From NCBI RefSeq assembly GCF_046054195.1, contig NZ_JBEQCS010000003.1:62001-126000 (forward strand): 64,000 nt of DNA, given 5' to 3'. Positions 37,466 to 45,070 of this stretch are shown in pieces (positions within the stretch are counted from its first letter, which is position 1; the number at the start of each line of letters is the position of its first letter). The notes below the pieces were generated by a model. That model searched no databases and was not told where the DNA came from. It saw only the letters and a program-made list of their open reading frames with translations. The translations under genes and the position numbers were made by a program. This stretch comes from Celerinatantimonas sp046054195. GTDB taxonomy: Bacteria; Pseudomonadota; Gammaproteobacteria; Enterobacterales; Celerinatantimonadaceae.

Positions 37466-37747
37466 CTAATTAAGGGTAGGGCGGTTCGCATACTCACGAT
37501 AACACTCTGATAATTCAGGTATTTTACTTTTCTCAGCTAACAGGGCGAATATTGCCGTATCGATTGGCAGGTTTCCTATCTGGGCGAGCTTGGCTAAATT
37601 ATCCTCACCGGGGAAAATGCCGGTTTTTCGCCAATTAACCCATGAATAGAACGTATTGGTACTTACACCAATTTTACGACACAGAGCCGATATGTTGTGT
37701 CTAGGCATAGCAAGCTTTGCAGACAATAAAACATCATCAAGCGTCAT
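37466..37747 (-). CDS. Repressor-like HTH protein of element A
   Basis: 93 aa with a predicted helix-turn-helix, ISALCRKIGVSTNTFYSWVN (residues about 18-37), and a C-terminal helical tail. It is encoded divergently from the early (rep) operon, across a 229-bp region with repeats and a hairpin. This is the typical position of a lysogeny repressor. Not identifiable with a named repressor. Its stop codon touches Xer site 1. Confidence 0.75.
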   Translation of the reverse strand: MTLDDVLLSAKLAMPRHNISALCRKIGVSTNTFYSWVNWRKTGIFPGEDNLAKLAQIGNLPIDTAIFALLAEKSKIPELSECYREYANRPTLN

Positions 37748-37757
37748 TTCAAAAGTC

Positions 37758-37918
37758 CCAGTTTTCCCAAGTTTTTTTAGTATTACTTAAGTGCAAAAAC
37801 CAGTCAATTATTGGTCATTATTCACAATGTGTTACGTTGCACTTCTCACGAAATTAATTAATGATGAGCAGGTCGTTAGGCGGCCCGAAGCCAGTTTTCC
37901 CAAGACCTTAGGGCCGCC
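37758..37918. promoter_or_regulatory. Early control region of element A (repeats and GC hairpin)
   Basis: The 14-bp sequence CCAGTTTTCCCAAG occurs twice (37758-37771 and 37891-37904), a candidate repressor operator pair. The second copy lies in the loop of a hairpin with perfect arms GGCGGCCC (37879-37886) and GGGCCGCC (37911-37918), 58 bp before the first early gene. Could be an operator, a transcript structure or a replication/packaging signal. Confidence 0.55.
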
Positions 37919-37976
37919 GTCTGCTGATGTGTGTCAGACAAAACGACCAGATTAAAACGACATAGGACACAGGAAA

Positions 37977-38237
37977 ATGAGCGAAGAATTGACGATTGCA
38001 CAGTACATCCGCATAGGCGCACTTTTAGACCGTTTATCACAAGTTCAAAGTGAGCTTGATTCGATCACAGGATCAGTTAAAAACCAGTTTGAAATGCTGC
38101 ACGAAAATCCGAATCATCCGCCAGAAATCGAAGATGTAGAACTGGCAATCATCGGCATTCGCACATCCAGTCACCGTTTAGCCAAAGCCGTTGACGCATT
38201 CTCACATGTTGCCGTTGGAGGTGATGAAAATGCGTAA
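37977..38237 (+). CDS. Small early protein, element A (homologue in B)
   Basis: 86 aa, helical, with no domain I recognise. It ends EDVELAIIGIRTSSHRLAKA and FSHVAVGGDENA; the homologue in element B (59969-60232) shares the EDVELAIIGI block and the identical C-terminal VAVGGDENA. Its end overlaps the start of the next gene. First gene of the early operon; may be regulatory or a replication accessory. Confidence 0.8.
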   Translation: MSEELTIAQYIRIGALLDRLSQVQSELDSITGSVKNQFEMLHENPNHPPEIEDVELAIIGIRTSSHRLAKAVDAFSHVAVGGDENA

Positions 38238-38469
38238 CAGCTTAAAACAGCTCATTGATGCTGAATTATCCCAACTGCCGGGGCCTCAGCATTTAACCCC
38301 AATTCCAGCTAAAGATCATACTTGGTCTGGCATTCTTCCCGGCGAACGTTCACCGAACGCAACGCCTAAAGAAAAATCCCTTCGTTGCTGTGCCGCACTC
38401 CGCCAAATTTTGCGCGGAGAACGGCAAGCCCCCGATTACCAAACCACGGTATTGGGAGGCCATCAATGA
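38230..38469 (+). CDS. Small early protein with DHTWSGILPGE motif, element A
   Basis: 79 aa. The start at ATG 38230, 9 bp after GGAGG, is preferred; ATG 38224 is too close to it. The block KDHTWSGILPGE followed by CCAALRQ is shared with the B copy (59743-59979). Function unknown. It overlaps the Rep start by ATGA, so it is translationally coupled to Rep. Confidence 0.78.
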   Translation: MRNSLKQLIDAELSQLPGPQHLTPIPAKDHTWSGILPGERSPNATPKEKSLRCCAALRQILRGERQAPDYQTTVLGGHQ

Positions 38470-40169
38470 TTGATCCTCAAATTTTAAACGCAGTCGTCGC
38501 CGGTCTTGAACCGGCTTTTTTTGGTGGTGAATATCATCCCGAAGTCCTGCCCGAATTTTCCGAACCCAAAGGCCCATTGTTTGATCGCAAAAGTGCGGAT
38601 AAAACATTGCTGCATCACATCCAACGAACCAGCCGCGCAGCGCTGCCGAAGGCAGAAACAGCTAGGCTAGTCCAGAGGTGCAAAAGTCCGACACCGCGTC
38701 AAATCTTGGCCGATAGCCTCAATGATGAGCGCAGCAGGGCCAAACAAGCCCAATTTGAAGCCGAGCAACACCGGGCGCATGAAATTAACCGTTTGTTTGA
38801 ACACTACAACCATGCCCCGAAAATTAATGTTAAACGGGAAGTCACCGAACGCGATTACAGTATCAAACCGAATGTGATCACCAAATTTGACCGTGAAACT
38901 GGGGAAGTACTCGCCACCCAAGGCCCAAAAGCCCGGATTTATCAGCGTGAATGGTCGAATGAATACCGGGTAAGAATCGAAGCGCAAGTGAGCTTAAGCA
39001 CACCACCGGAAGCCAACACCGGGGAACGGTCAACCGATGCGCTGAATGGTCGCGCCGCGTCAAAAATTATGGATTCAGGCGCATACGTGCAAGCGGTTCG
39101 CGGCGGCTTCACCACGTTTTTAACTCTGACTTTTAACCCTGAAGCGCGAAGCCGGATTGTTTCAGGTGAATCAACCATCGGCGCGGAAGTTTCCCGGTTT
39201 TTCGATGCGGCTAAAAAAAGGTATCACCGGGGCTTTGCCATGGATCACGAAGTTTTAAAAACGGTGAACGGGTTTCACTGTTTGGGGGCGAGTTGTACCC
39301 CGGAAGAAACCGCGCATGATGATGAGTTTGATTATATCTGGTGCGCCGAAATGCCCAAGAACGAAAATGGGGAAGCGAACCCGCATTGCCATGTGTTGAT
39401 GCGCTGGGATGTACCGCCGTATTTATTCCACGATTGGGCCTATCGTATCGAAAAATTATGGGGGCAGGGGTTCGCTAAATTGGAGCGTATCCGGGATGCG
39501 CACGCCGCCGGGGGCTATTTACTCAAAGCCCTGGGCTATGTCACCAAGGGTTCGAAAAAAGACCAAGGCACCATTCACGGCAACCGTTACAACATCAGCC
39601 GCAGTGCCCGTGCTCCAAAATGGGAATGTATCGCCAGTTTCTACGCCGACAACATGACGGCCATCATCAACGAACTGCGCGACCGCTGGCGCTGGGAAGA
39701 TGCCCCAATTAAAGCCCGGATTGAAAACGCCAAGGCCCAACTGGCCCAAAAGAAAAAAGCTTACATGATCGCGAAGAAACAAAAACGGTTTCCGACTGCC
39801 GACAAGCTTAAAGCCCGATTAGAACAATTGACCAGTGAAATTAAAAGTCATTGGCAACACCTGAAAAGCCGCGAAGCGCGCGCCGATGAATATCAACTCA
39901 CTATGAAAGGCGATAAAAAGCTGACCCGTTTTTTATCATGGGCCATTGCACGCCGGGGCTGGCGTTTCGAAGAGCCGGAAAATGCCTATTTAGGCACGAT
40001 TGACCAACAGCAAAAAATTGAATGGATCAAACAAGCTCGCCGCACTTGGCGCAAAGCTGCCGAATGGGCCGGGTTTAACTGGTTTCACACTACCCACGAA
40101 GCGATCACCTTAGACGCCGGAACCATGGCCGATGTGCTCGCGTGGGAAAATTTCGCATACCAACCTTAA
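38466..40169 (+). CDS. HUH rolling-circle replication initiator (Rep), element A
   Basis: 567 aa, start ATG 38466 overlapping the previous stop. The HUH metal motif is His307-Cys308-His309 in NPHCHVLMRW. The tyrosine motif is GYLLKALGY, with Tyr351, Lys354 and Tyr358. This arrangement fits the P2 A/phiX174 A superfamily to which PM2 P12 belongs. It nicks one strand and primes rolling-circle replication of a circular genome. The C-terminal third is Lys-rich and helical. The B copy (526 aa) is colinear but lacks about 40 residues in the N-terminal region. ATG and length are supported by the homologue. Confidence 0.88.
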   Translation: MIDPQILNAVVAGLEPAFFGGEYHPEVLPEFSEPKGPLFDRKSADKTLLHHIQRTSRAALPKAETARLVQRCKSPTPRQILADSLNDERSRAKQAQFEAEQHRAHEINRLFEHYNHAPKINVKREVTERDYSIKPNVITKFDRETGEVLATQGPKARIYQREWSNEYRVRIEAQVSLSTPPEANTGERSTDALNGRAASKIMDSGAYVQAVRGGFTTFLTLTFNPEARSRIVSGESTIGAEVSRFFDAAKKRYHRGFAMDHEVLKTVNGFHCLGASCTPEETAHDDEFDYIWCAEMPKNENGEANPHCHVLMRWDVPPYLFHDWAYRIEKLWGQGFAKLERIRDAHAAGGYLLKALGYVTKGSKKDQGTIHGNRYNISRSARAPKWECIASFYADNMTAIINELRDRWRWEDAPIKARIENAKAQLAQKKKAYMIAKKQKRFPTADKLKARLEQLTSEIKSHWQHLKSREARADEYQLTMKGDKKLTRFLSWAIARRGWRFEEPENAYLGTIDQQQKIEWIKQARRTWRKAAEWAGFNWFHTTHEAITLDAGTMADVLAWENFAYQP

Positions 40170-40183
40170 CCAAGGACTGAACA

Positions 40184-40411
40184 ATGGAACAACTACCGCA
40201 ACTTTTAGCCCAAAAACGCGCGCTCACCGCCGAATTAACGCGGCTCAAGGATAACTTTAATCTACCAACGGGAGGCCTAACCGGGCTTTTTTTGTCAGGG
40301 GATTTCAGCAAATTTAAACCTATGGCCCGGATTATTTCGGATTTATTCGAAGTACAAGACCAAATCACCGAAGTGATGGCCGCACAACTGGCAGAACTTG
40401 CCGGAAAATAG
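40184..40411 (+). CDS. Small early protein (75 aa), element A
   Basis: 75 aa, helical, beginning MEQLPQLLAQKRALTAELTR and very similar to the B copy (57722-57949). Contains a Gly-rich turn (LPTGGLTGLFLSGD). No family recognised. Tightly packed between rep and the 98-aa gene; conservation in both elements shows it is coding. Confidence 0.8.
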   Translation: MEQLPQLLAQKRALTAELTRLKDNFNLPTGGLTGLFLSGDFSKFKPMARIISDLFEVQDQITEVMAAQLAELAGK

Positions 40412-40422
40412 GAGCGCAAACC

Positions 40423-40719
40423 ATGGGCGTTTTATTAAAGGATGTGGCCGACCCAATTACTAAGGAACCCGCACAAATCTGGAAAGATGGACGGGGCAAA
40501 CTATACATGACCGGGCCTTTAGGCGTATACAAAATGCAAAGCCATCGGGGCCAGCAGTATTTAGCTAAATTACTCGGAACATTTTCCGAAGGGGCCGCCA
40601 ATGACAGCGGCTCACAGAATCCCGAACCGCAACCACCAGTGCTCGAATCCCCGGAACAACGCGCCAAAAAAGCCAACGTGTTGAGCTTCTCACTTTTCCA
40701 TAATCACAAAAAAGGTTAA
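40423..40719 (+). CDS. Small early protein (98 aa), element A
   Basis: 98 aa. A conserved N-terminal half (KDVADPITKEPAQIWKDGRG and LGVYKMQS) is shared with the B copy (57411-57710). A Pro/Gln-rich linker and a basic tail (HNHKKG) follow. No family recognised. The conserved part looks like a small folded domain, possibly nucleic-acid related, but nothing proves it. Confidence 0.8.
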   Translation: MGVLLKDVADPITKEPAQIWKDGRGKLYMTGPLGVYKMQSHRGQQYLAKLLGTFSEGAANDSGSQNPEPQPPVLESPEQRAKKANVLSFSLFHNHKKG

Positions 40720-40722
40720 TCC

Positions 40723-41223
40723 ATGCTAAACCAAGTTGATACCAGCGCTGAAACCGTGGCCCGCGATTGGGCACGGATTGAAGCCGAACACAAAGTGCCG
40801 CCCGTTGAAACGATTCAACTCCAACCCGATGCAGTGCAATCTGAATCACAGCCGGACACTAACGAAGGTAAACCGGAAAACAAACCCGATCTCCCGGCAA
40901 TGGATGATCTTGAAAAACGCATGCTCACCAAGGCCGCGATTTCACGAACCATCAAAACAGGCACCGAATTAGTGGGCCGTGTGTCTCTGCCGGATGCGGT
41001 TTTTGATGGTGTAGGGGAGGCCTACACTGAACTTGTATTGAAGTATTTTCCAGAAATGGGCGTCTTTAGCCTGATGGAGAAATACAAGGTCGAACTCGCT
41101 GCCGTCACAGCAACAGCAACCTTTGCCCTTGCATACCACACTGCGAAAAAATCCCAGCGTGAGCAACTCAAACAACGCACCGCCGCCAACGATGACAACA
41201 ACCCACAGGAGCAAACCGCATGA
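40723..41223 (+). CDS. Protein preceding the packaging ATPase (166 aa), element A
   Basis: 166 aa. The N-terminal third is acidic and disordered (Pro/Gln/Glu-rich); the C-terminal part has VFDGVGEAYTELVLKYFPEM and one hydrophobic segment (VELAAVTATATFALAY) followed by a basic tail. Conserved in B (56950-57426). It overlaps the ATPase start by ATGA, so the two are coupled. A membrane-linked partner of the packaging ATPase is a reasonable guess, since PM2-like phages package DNA through a membrane vertex. Confidence 0.78.
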   Translation: MLNQVDTSAETVARDWARIEAEHKVPPVETIQLQPDAVQSESQPDTNEGKPENKPDLPAMDDLEKRMLTKAAISRTIKTGTELVGRVSLPDAVFDGVGEAYTELVLKYFPEMGVFSLMEKYKVELAAVTATATFALAYHTAKKSQREQLKQRTAANDDNNPQEQTA

Positions 41224-41942
41224 GTACACCTCGTATGAATGGCAACATGGCCCTATTTTTAGGCATTACCCGGTCGGGAAAATCCGTACCCGTTAAACGG
41301 ATTTCAGAAAAATGGACACGAGTGCTTGTGTATGACCCAAAAGGCGAATATCACAACGAAATGGGATTCGACCAAGCCAACACCCGCCGCGAACTTTTAA
41401 ACATGCTCAAAGCGGCAACAGGCCCGGCAAAAATCAATTTTCCGGGTATTTCTAAAAGTGACTTTCTATTTTTCTGTGACTGCGCCTTTAACTGGAACCG
41501 TCAGAAAGAAGCCATGATTATTTGCGAAGAACTGGCAAGCGTGACTAATGCAGGCAAAGCCGATGGTGCTTGGAATAGGTTGATTAATCAATCCATGGCC
41601 TTTGGCCCGTTAGTCGTGGGAACCGTCCAACGCGGCCAAGAAGTTGACAAGTCATTGTTAAACAGCGCAAACTTTGTACATGTTGCCCAACACGGCACGG
41701 ATGATGACGCACTATACATTGCTAAAAAACTCGGCGTTTCTATGGAAGAAATCCCACGCGAACCACTTAAGTTTTTTCAATGGACGGCTAATCGGGGCAT
41801 TGTCGTTCGTGGTCATGTGGACTTCAAAGGGGCCAAAGGGAAACTTTGGGACGGAGGCACCCCGCGATTTGTTCGGGCCAGTAATGGCAAACCGATGAAA
41901 TTTAATCGGACTGGACGTTTTGATGGAGTTGCTTATACCTAA
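41220..41942 (+). CDS. Genome-packaging ATPase, P9/A32 type, element A
   Basis: 240-aa ATPase of the FtsK-HerA superfamily. Walker A is GITRSGKS (residues 15-22) and Walker B is IICEE (100-104). VVGTVQRGQEVDKSLLNSAN supplies the post-Walker-B region. Size and motif layout fit PM2 P9 and other packaging ATPases of double-jelly-roll viruses. 90% or more identical to the B copy (56231-56953). A filamentous-phage Zot-type ATPase is the main alternative, but the capsid gene and lack of a pI/Zot TM segment argue against it. Confidence 0.85.
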   Translation: MSTPRMNGNMALFLGITRSGKSVPVKRISEKWTRVLVYDPKGEYHNEMGFDQANTRRELLNMLKAATGPAKINFPGISKSDFLFFCDCAFNWNRQKEAMIICEELASVTNAGKADGAWNRLINQSMAFGPLVVGTVQRGQEVDKSLLNSANFVHVAQHGTDDDALYIAKKLGVSMEEIPREPLKFFQWTANRGIVVRGHVDFKGAKGKLWDGGTPRFVRASNGKPMKFNRTGRFDGVAYT

Positions 41943-41959
41943 ACTTAAGGTCTAAATGG

Positions 41960-42799
41960 ATGACAACGAAAAATAGCCAAACGACTGGATTTCTATTTGG
42001 AATATATGGTTATAGATGTACTTATCCAATTACCAATGAGATGTTTTGCATCACTCCAAAATTTTGGGATTATAAAAGTGTTAATGAACAATTTAAAAAT
42101 AAAGAATATCTAGTTCTTATGGCTACAGTTGAACTATTCTGTGATAGAGCAGAAATAGAACAACAATTATTTGATTTAGAGGGTGTTCTATCATTTATAG
42201 AACAATCAGACGTCGTTATTCTGCCTAAAATGAATAATTTCCCTGAAAAAATAGACCGAATTTGGCCAAGAAGATCTTCAGGGGAAATCATTATAGAGGA
42301 CTCTTTCTTTCAAGAGTCTCGGTCAAATTTCATTAAACTAGCTTTAAATGCTCTGAAAAATGAAGCTTTTCGAGTATCTTTTTTTATGGTTGTTGAAGTT
42401 CTAAAACAACGGAAAAACTATATAAATATAAGCTATTACCTATACTTTACATCCTTAGAATCATTATGCCGGCATATAGAAGATGATGAAAAAAGTTCTG
42501 CCGAAGAAGTTATTTATAGAGTTTTAAATAAAAAATATGGATTCGATATAAAACAAGCTAATCCTGTCCACTTGAATAAAGGGGTATCTACATACTGTGC
42601 TATTAGGAATGCTCTAATCCACAATCAAAAGTTTCAAACAAAATTATATATGGGAAATGGAATTATTAAAAATATTAAGGCCTCAGACTATGTTAATTAC
42701 TTTTATTTATTAGTACCTTTGGTTTTACTTAAGTTTATCGGATTTGATGATACTCACATTAATTGGGAACAATGGCTGAACAGAAGAGCATTTAAGTAG
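41960..42799 (+). CDS. HEPN-motif cargo protein, candidate anti-phage RNase (element A only)
   Basis: 279 aa, markedly more A/T-rich than its neighbours. The C-terminal part carries an Rx4H HEPN ribonuclease motif, RNALIH (Arg216, His221), in a helical context (YYLYFTSLESLCRHIEDDEK upstream), like the ApeA-type and other HEPN defence proteins. The N-terminal half is not recognised and could be a sensor. It occupies the slot between packaging ATPase and late operon, where element B has Doc/antitoxin. Composition and presence/absence indicate recent acquisition. HEPN assignment is by motif only. Confidence 0.7.
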   Translation: MTTKNSQTTGFLFGIYGYRCTYPITNEMFCITPKFWDYKSVNEQFKNKEYLVLMATVELFCDRAEIEQQLFDLEGVLSFIEQSDVVILPKMNNFPEKIDRIWPRRSSGEIIIEDSFFQESRSNFIKLALNALKNEAFRVSFFMVVEVLKQRKNYINISYYLYFTSLESLCRHIEDDEKSSAEEVIYRVLNKKYGFDIKQANPVHLNKGVSTYCAIRNALIHNQKFQTKLYMGNGIIKNIKASDYVNYFYLLVPLVLLKFIGFDDTHINWEQWLNRRAFK

Positions 42800-42853
42800 A
42801 TATTGATTCTATGTGGCAAGATAAGTTCATAATTCACTTAACTATCTTAAAAT

Positions 42854-42874
42854 AAGGTCCCATCAAGGGACCTT
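42854..42874. terminator. Bidirectional hairpin between HEPN gene and 80-aa gene
   Basis: AAGGTCCC/GGGACCTT with a 5-nt loop, between two convergent cargo genes. Confidence 0.7.
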
Positions 42875-42891
42875 ATGAATATTAAATCAAC

Positions 42892-43134
42892 TTAACGATC
42901 TTTATTTGATTGTGATAATACAGAACCAGCAAGAATTTTGGTTGTACTATTGTATTTATCGCTACTTAACGCTTTAGAAGCAATATCTTCCATTTTTGCT
43001 CCCGTTTGTTTAGTCGTTGATGTTTGGGAAAGAACTGATCCAGCAAGTGACTTTGCTGTTTTTGATGCAGCTTTATTTAGCAAAACACTGATTGCCAGTT
43101 TTGAAACAGATGTTGATGACTGTTTTTTGTTCAT
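42892..43134 (-). CDS. 80-aa protein with duplicated LAGSVLSQ motif (element A only)
   Basis: 80 aa, Ser/Lys/Thr-rich, no TM segment. The octapeptide LAGSVLSQ occurs twice (residues 30-37 and 68-75) with similar flanks, so it is an internal duplication. It is convergent to the HEPN gene and opposite in strand to the rest of the element. I remember similar small Ser/Ala-rich repeat proteins of unknown function in proteobacterial mobile DNA, but cannot name a family. Could be an antitoxin or regulator of the HEPN protein, or an independent passenger. Confidence 0.65.
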   Translation of the reverse strand: MNKKQSSTSVSKLAISVLLNKAASKTAKSLAGSVLSQTSTTKQTGAKMEDIASKALSSDKYNSTTKILAGSVLSQSNKDR

Positions 43135-43575
43135 GATTTTTGAACCTCATTCAAAATGATATAAATCAGGTTGCATAGTCGATGACATGTGTTAGGCTAA
43201 AGTTTCCAATCAAAAGCAACACATGCAGAAAGCGCTATGCAACTCTGCACTATTTTGCCCCTGTCCAAGGGGCAATTACTTCTCAAAGCTCTGAAAAACA
43301 CTACATATAGTTTTTTTCAGTCTTCAAATACCAACATAATGTGTTTTAGGGTAATGCTCAAGGCGCTGTATAGGGTTTAGATTACTAATTTAGCCTTAAA
43401 TATCTTTCATTCATCAATAACTATATGTTTTAAAAGGTTTTTATTTTTATTTTTTAATTTGAAAATTTTTTAACATAATTATCTGTGATATTTCCTTGAC
43501 AGATTCCAAAACGCTTGAGTTAGGGTTCGTCCCATCAAGCGTTTTTTTATTTCTGTAACCTGACAAGGAACCAAC
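43135..43575. other. A/T-rich gap between cargo and late operon, element A
   Basis: 441 bp. The left part is A/T-rich without ORFs and probably holds the promoter of the minus-strand 80-aa gene. The right part (43496-43575) is conserved with element B and contains a TTGACA hexamer, a hairpin and the late-operon ribosome site. Confidence 0.6.
43496..43548 (+). promoter_or_regulatory. Conserved late-operon leader hairpin (element A)
   Basis: TTGACA (43496-43501), then a hairpin with arms AACGCTTGA (43510-43518) and TCAAGCGTT (43535-43543) and a T run. The same arrangement occurs in element B (55475-55527). The hairpin looks like a rho-independent terminator ending the early/cargo transcript, 28 bp before the first late gene. 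A -10 at the normal 17-bp distance from TTGACA is poor in both copies (GTTAGG and GCTAGG). Confidence 0.7.
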
Positions 43576-43686
43576 ATGGACTACAAATCACTGGCTATTG
43601 TGGGCGGTTTATCGTTTGTTGTGGCGCTCGCCGCAATTTACGCCGTCAATCACATCGATTCGTTAAAAGACATTGTGGAAGGCTAA
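43576..43686 (+). CDS. 36-aa TM protein, first late gene of element A
   Basis: MDYKSLAIVGGLSFVVALAA, then a short hydrophilic tail. One TM helix. 36 aa; the B copy (55337-55447) differs at only a few tail residues. AAGGAACC ribosome site. A candidate virion-membrane protein; PM2 has several of this size. Confidence 0.85.
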   Translation: MDYKSLAIVGGLSFVVALAAIYAVNHIDSLKDIVEG

Positions 43687-43734
43687 GCGCTTTTCTCTTT
43701 GAACCTCGTTTGTTGATTGAAGGAACTTCACACC

Positions 43735-44595
43735 ATGGCTAAAACAAAAACTGTTACCAGTGCCGCCGCGCAAGCTACCGCGATTTTTAATCCAAAAACG
43801 CGCGAGCTTGATCCATTTAACGGCGTGTTTTACAACGCGAAAGCGTCTCTACAGCTCATTAGTGGGCCGACTTACCAAGAAATTGAACTCAAATGCAATG
43901 CGGTAAACCGTATTCGTTATATTTCAGCCACTTTAAACGGCACTGAATTTATTCGCGCTACTCCGGCCCAGCTCAAAGCACTGGACGAAGAACGCAAAAT
44001 TTACACCGAAGATAACCGCGTAGTCATTCCATTTGCGGACTTTTCATTGCGCACCAAAATTGGTGTTTCTGGATGTGAACTCGTCACACTGCCAACTGAC
44101 ATCATTTACCTGTATGTGGAATTTGACGAAAAACAGGATAATGACCCGGCGAACCTGAGCTTATCCGCTCGAGCAAAAGTCACCGATGCCAAACAAGTGC
44201 GTTATTTTCTGCCGCGTTTAGTGACTGAAACTTGGGACCATCCCGCAGGTGGGCAAATCAACCACAGCTACAAACAAGGCAGCGCGTTTCGTTTCGTACG
44301 CCGCATGTTCTTAAGCTGTGATGCGAACGATATCACCCGCGTTGAAATTCATCGTGATGACAAAATCGAATTCCAGCTTAACCAAGATGACAACGCCTTT
44401 GACTTGGCGCGCCTTGGCAAAGAAGTACCGGACGGATTTTTCCCGCTCGACTTCTTAGAGTATGGCTTCGGGGCTGATGGCAAATTGCCAACGCTGAACC
44501 AAAAATCATTGGATTTCAAAATCACCAAAACCAGTGCAGGCCCGGTCACCGTGTTACAGCAATTGGTTGAAGTGGTTGCACTGCCCAATAGTTAA
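43735..44595 (+). CDS. Major capsid protein, PM2 P2-like double jelly roll (element A)
   Basis: 286 aa, start ATG 43735 behind AAGGAAC (the ORF opens at a TTG six codons earlier, within that site). Order of conserved blocks: GPTYQEIELK, a strand-turn block RIRYISATLNGTE, FADFSLRTK, IIYLYVEFDE, RYFLPRL, then DDKIEFQL, FDLARLGKEVPDGFFPLDFL and LDFKITKTSAG. The order and spacing of beta-rich blocks follow PM2 P2 as I remember it (269 aa; GQTYEVIDL, VELDG, CEIKFDIDE, VEFQIDG, TIDFMQEG). About 65-70% identical to the B copy. Expected to form pseudo-hexameric trimers around an internal membrane. The fold assignment needs structural comparison. Confidence 0.8.
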   Translation: MAKTKTVTSAAAQATAIFNPKTRELDPFNGVFYNAKASLQLISGPTYQEIELKCNAVNRIRYISATLNGTEFIRATPAQLKALDEERKIYTEDNRVVIPFADFSLRTKIGVSGCELVTLPTDIIYLYVEFDEKQDNDPANLSLSARAKVTDAKQVRYFLPRLVTETWDHPAGGQINHSYKQGSAFRFVRRMFLSCDANDITRVEIHRDDKIEFQLNQDDNAFDLARLGKEVPDGFFPLDFLEYGFGADGKLPTLNQKSLDFKITKTSAGPVTVLQQLVEVVALPNS

Positions 44596-44606
44596 GGGGG
44601 CAACTC

Positions 44607-44903
44607 ATGGCAAAAACAGCTCAAACCGTCAGTGATGACGGCGGCGAATCAATTTGGGGATCATTTGTCGATTCATTGGGTAAAACCTTGAACTCGGCAA
44701 CCAATGCCTATGCCACTGCCGCAGGTTTAAAAAATAACGGCAGTGCCAACCCGGATGATTACCGCAGCAGCCAAAGCAGAGCGCAACAGCCGAACGGCAC
44801 GCCGATTACATCGGGCAGCGCGTTTAACTCGCAATACCTGATGTGGGGAGCAATTGCTCTGTTTGCCGTTGTGGTGCTCATTCTCTTGGTGAAGGTGCTC
44901 TGA
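44607..44903 (+). CDS. 98-aa virion membrane protein (element A)
   Basis: 98 aa with a polar Ser/Asn/Ala-rich N-terminal part (GESIWGSFVDSLGKTLNSAT) and a C-terminal TM helix, YLMWGAIALFAVVVLILLVK. Homologue in B at 54158-54436. Next to the capsid gene; probably anchored in the internal virion membrane. Confidence 0.8.
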   Translation: MAKTAQTVSDDGGESIWGSFVDSLGKTLNSATNAYATAAGLKNNGSANPDDYRSSQSRAQQPNGTPITSGSAFNSQYLMWGAIALFAVVVLILLVKVL

Positions 44904-44905
44904 TT

Positions 44906-45070
44906 ATGCCGCTTCTCATTCCATTTATGTTGTTAGGCTCCGGCGGTGTTGCCGGGTTCCTTGGCGGCTTGTTCGCCGGGGATACAGCCAGCAGCTTGGC
45001 ACACGCTCTGATGTGGTTGGTCGTTGTGGCCGTCATTGCTTTTTTTGTTTATCAGAAGGTGATCGCATGA
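44906..45070 (+). CDS. 54-aa hydrophobic virion protein (element A)
   Basis: 54 aa, two TM segments (LLIPFMLLGSGGVAGFLGGL and ALMWLVVVAVIAFFVYQ). B copy at 53992-54156 has the same length and pattern. The stop overlaps the next ATG. Resembles the small hydrophobic membrane proteins of PM2. Confidence 0.82.
   Translation: MPLLIPFMLLGSGGVAGFLGGLFAGDTASSLAHALMWLVVVAVIAFFVYQKVIA

Noticed and set aside
37474..37481. GGGTAGGG, a match to the KOPS motif that orients FtsK toward dif
   Set aside because: A single 8-base motif inside a coding region proves nothing; strand-biased KOPS distribution must be counted over the chromosome.
39409..39657. ORFs on other frames inside both rep genes
   Set aside because: Not conserved between the two elements while the Rep frame is.
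41220..41942. Zot/pI of a filamentous (CTX-like) phage, suggested by the dif integration and the small genes
   Set aside because: No pI-type TM segment or periplasmic domain, no coat proteins of Inovirus type, and a 286-aa capsid-like protein follows; the P9/A32 packaging ATPase fits better.
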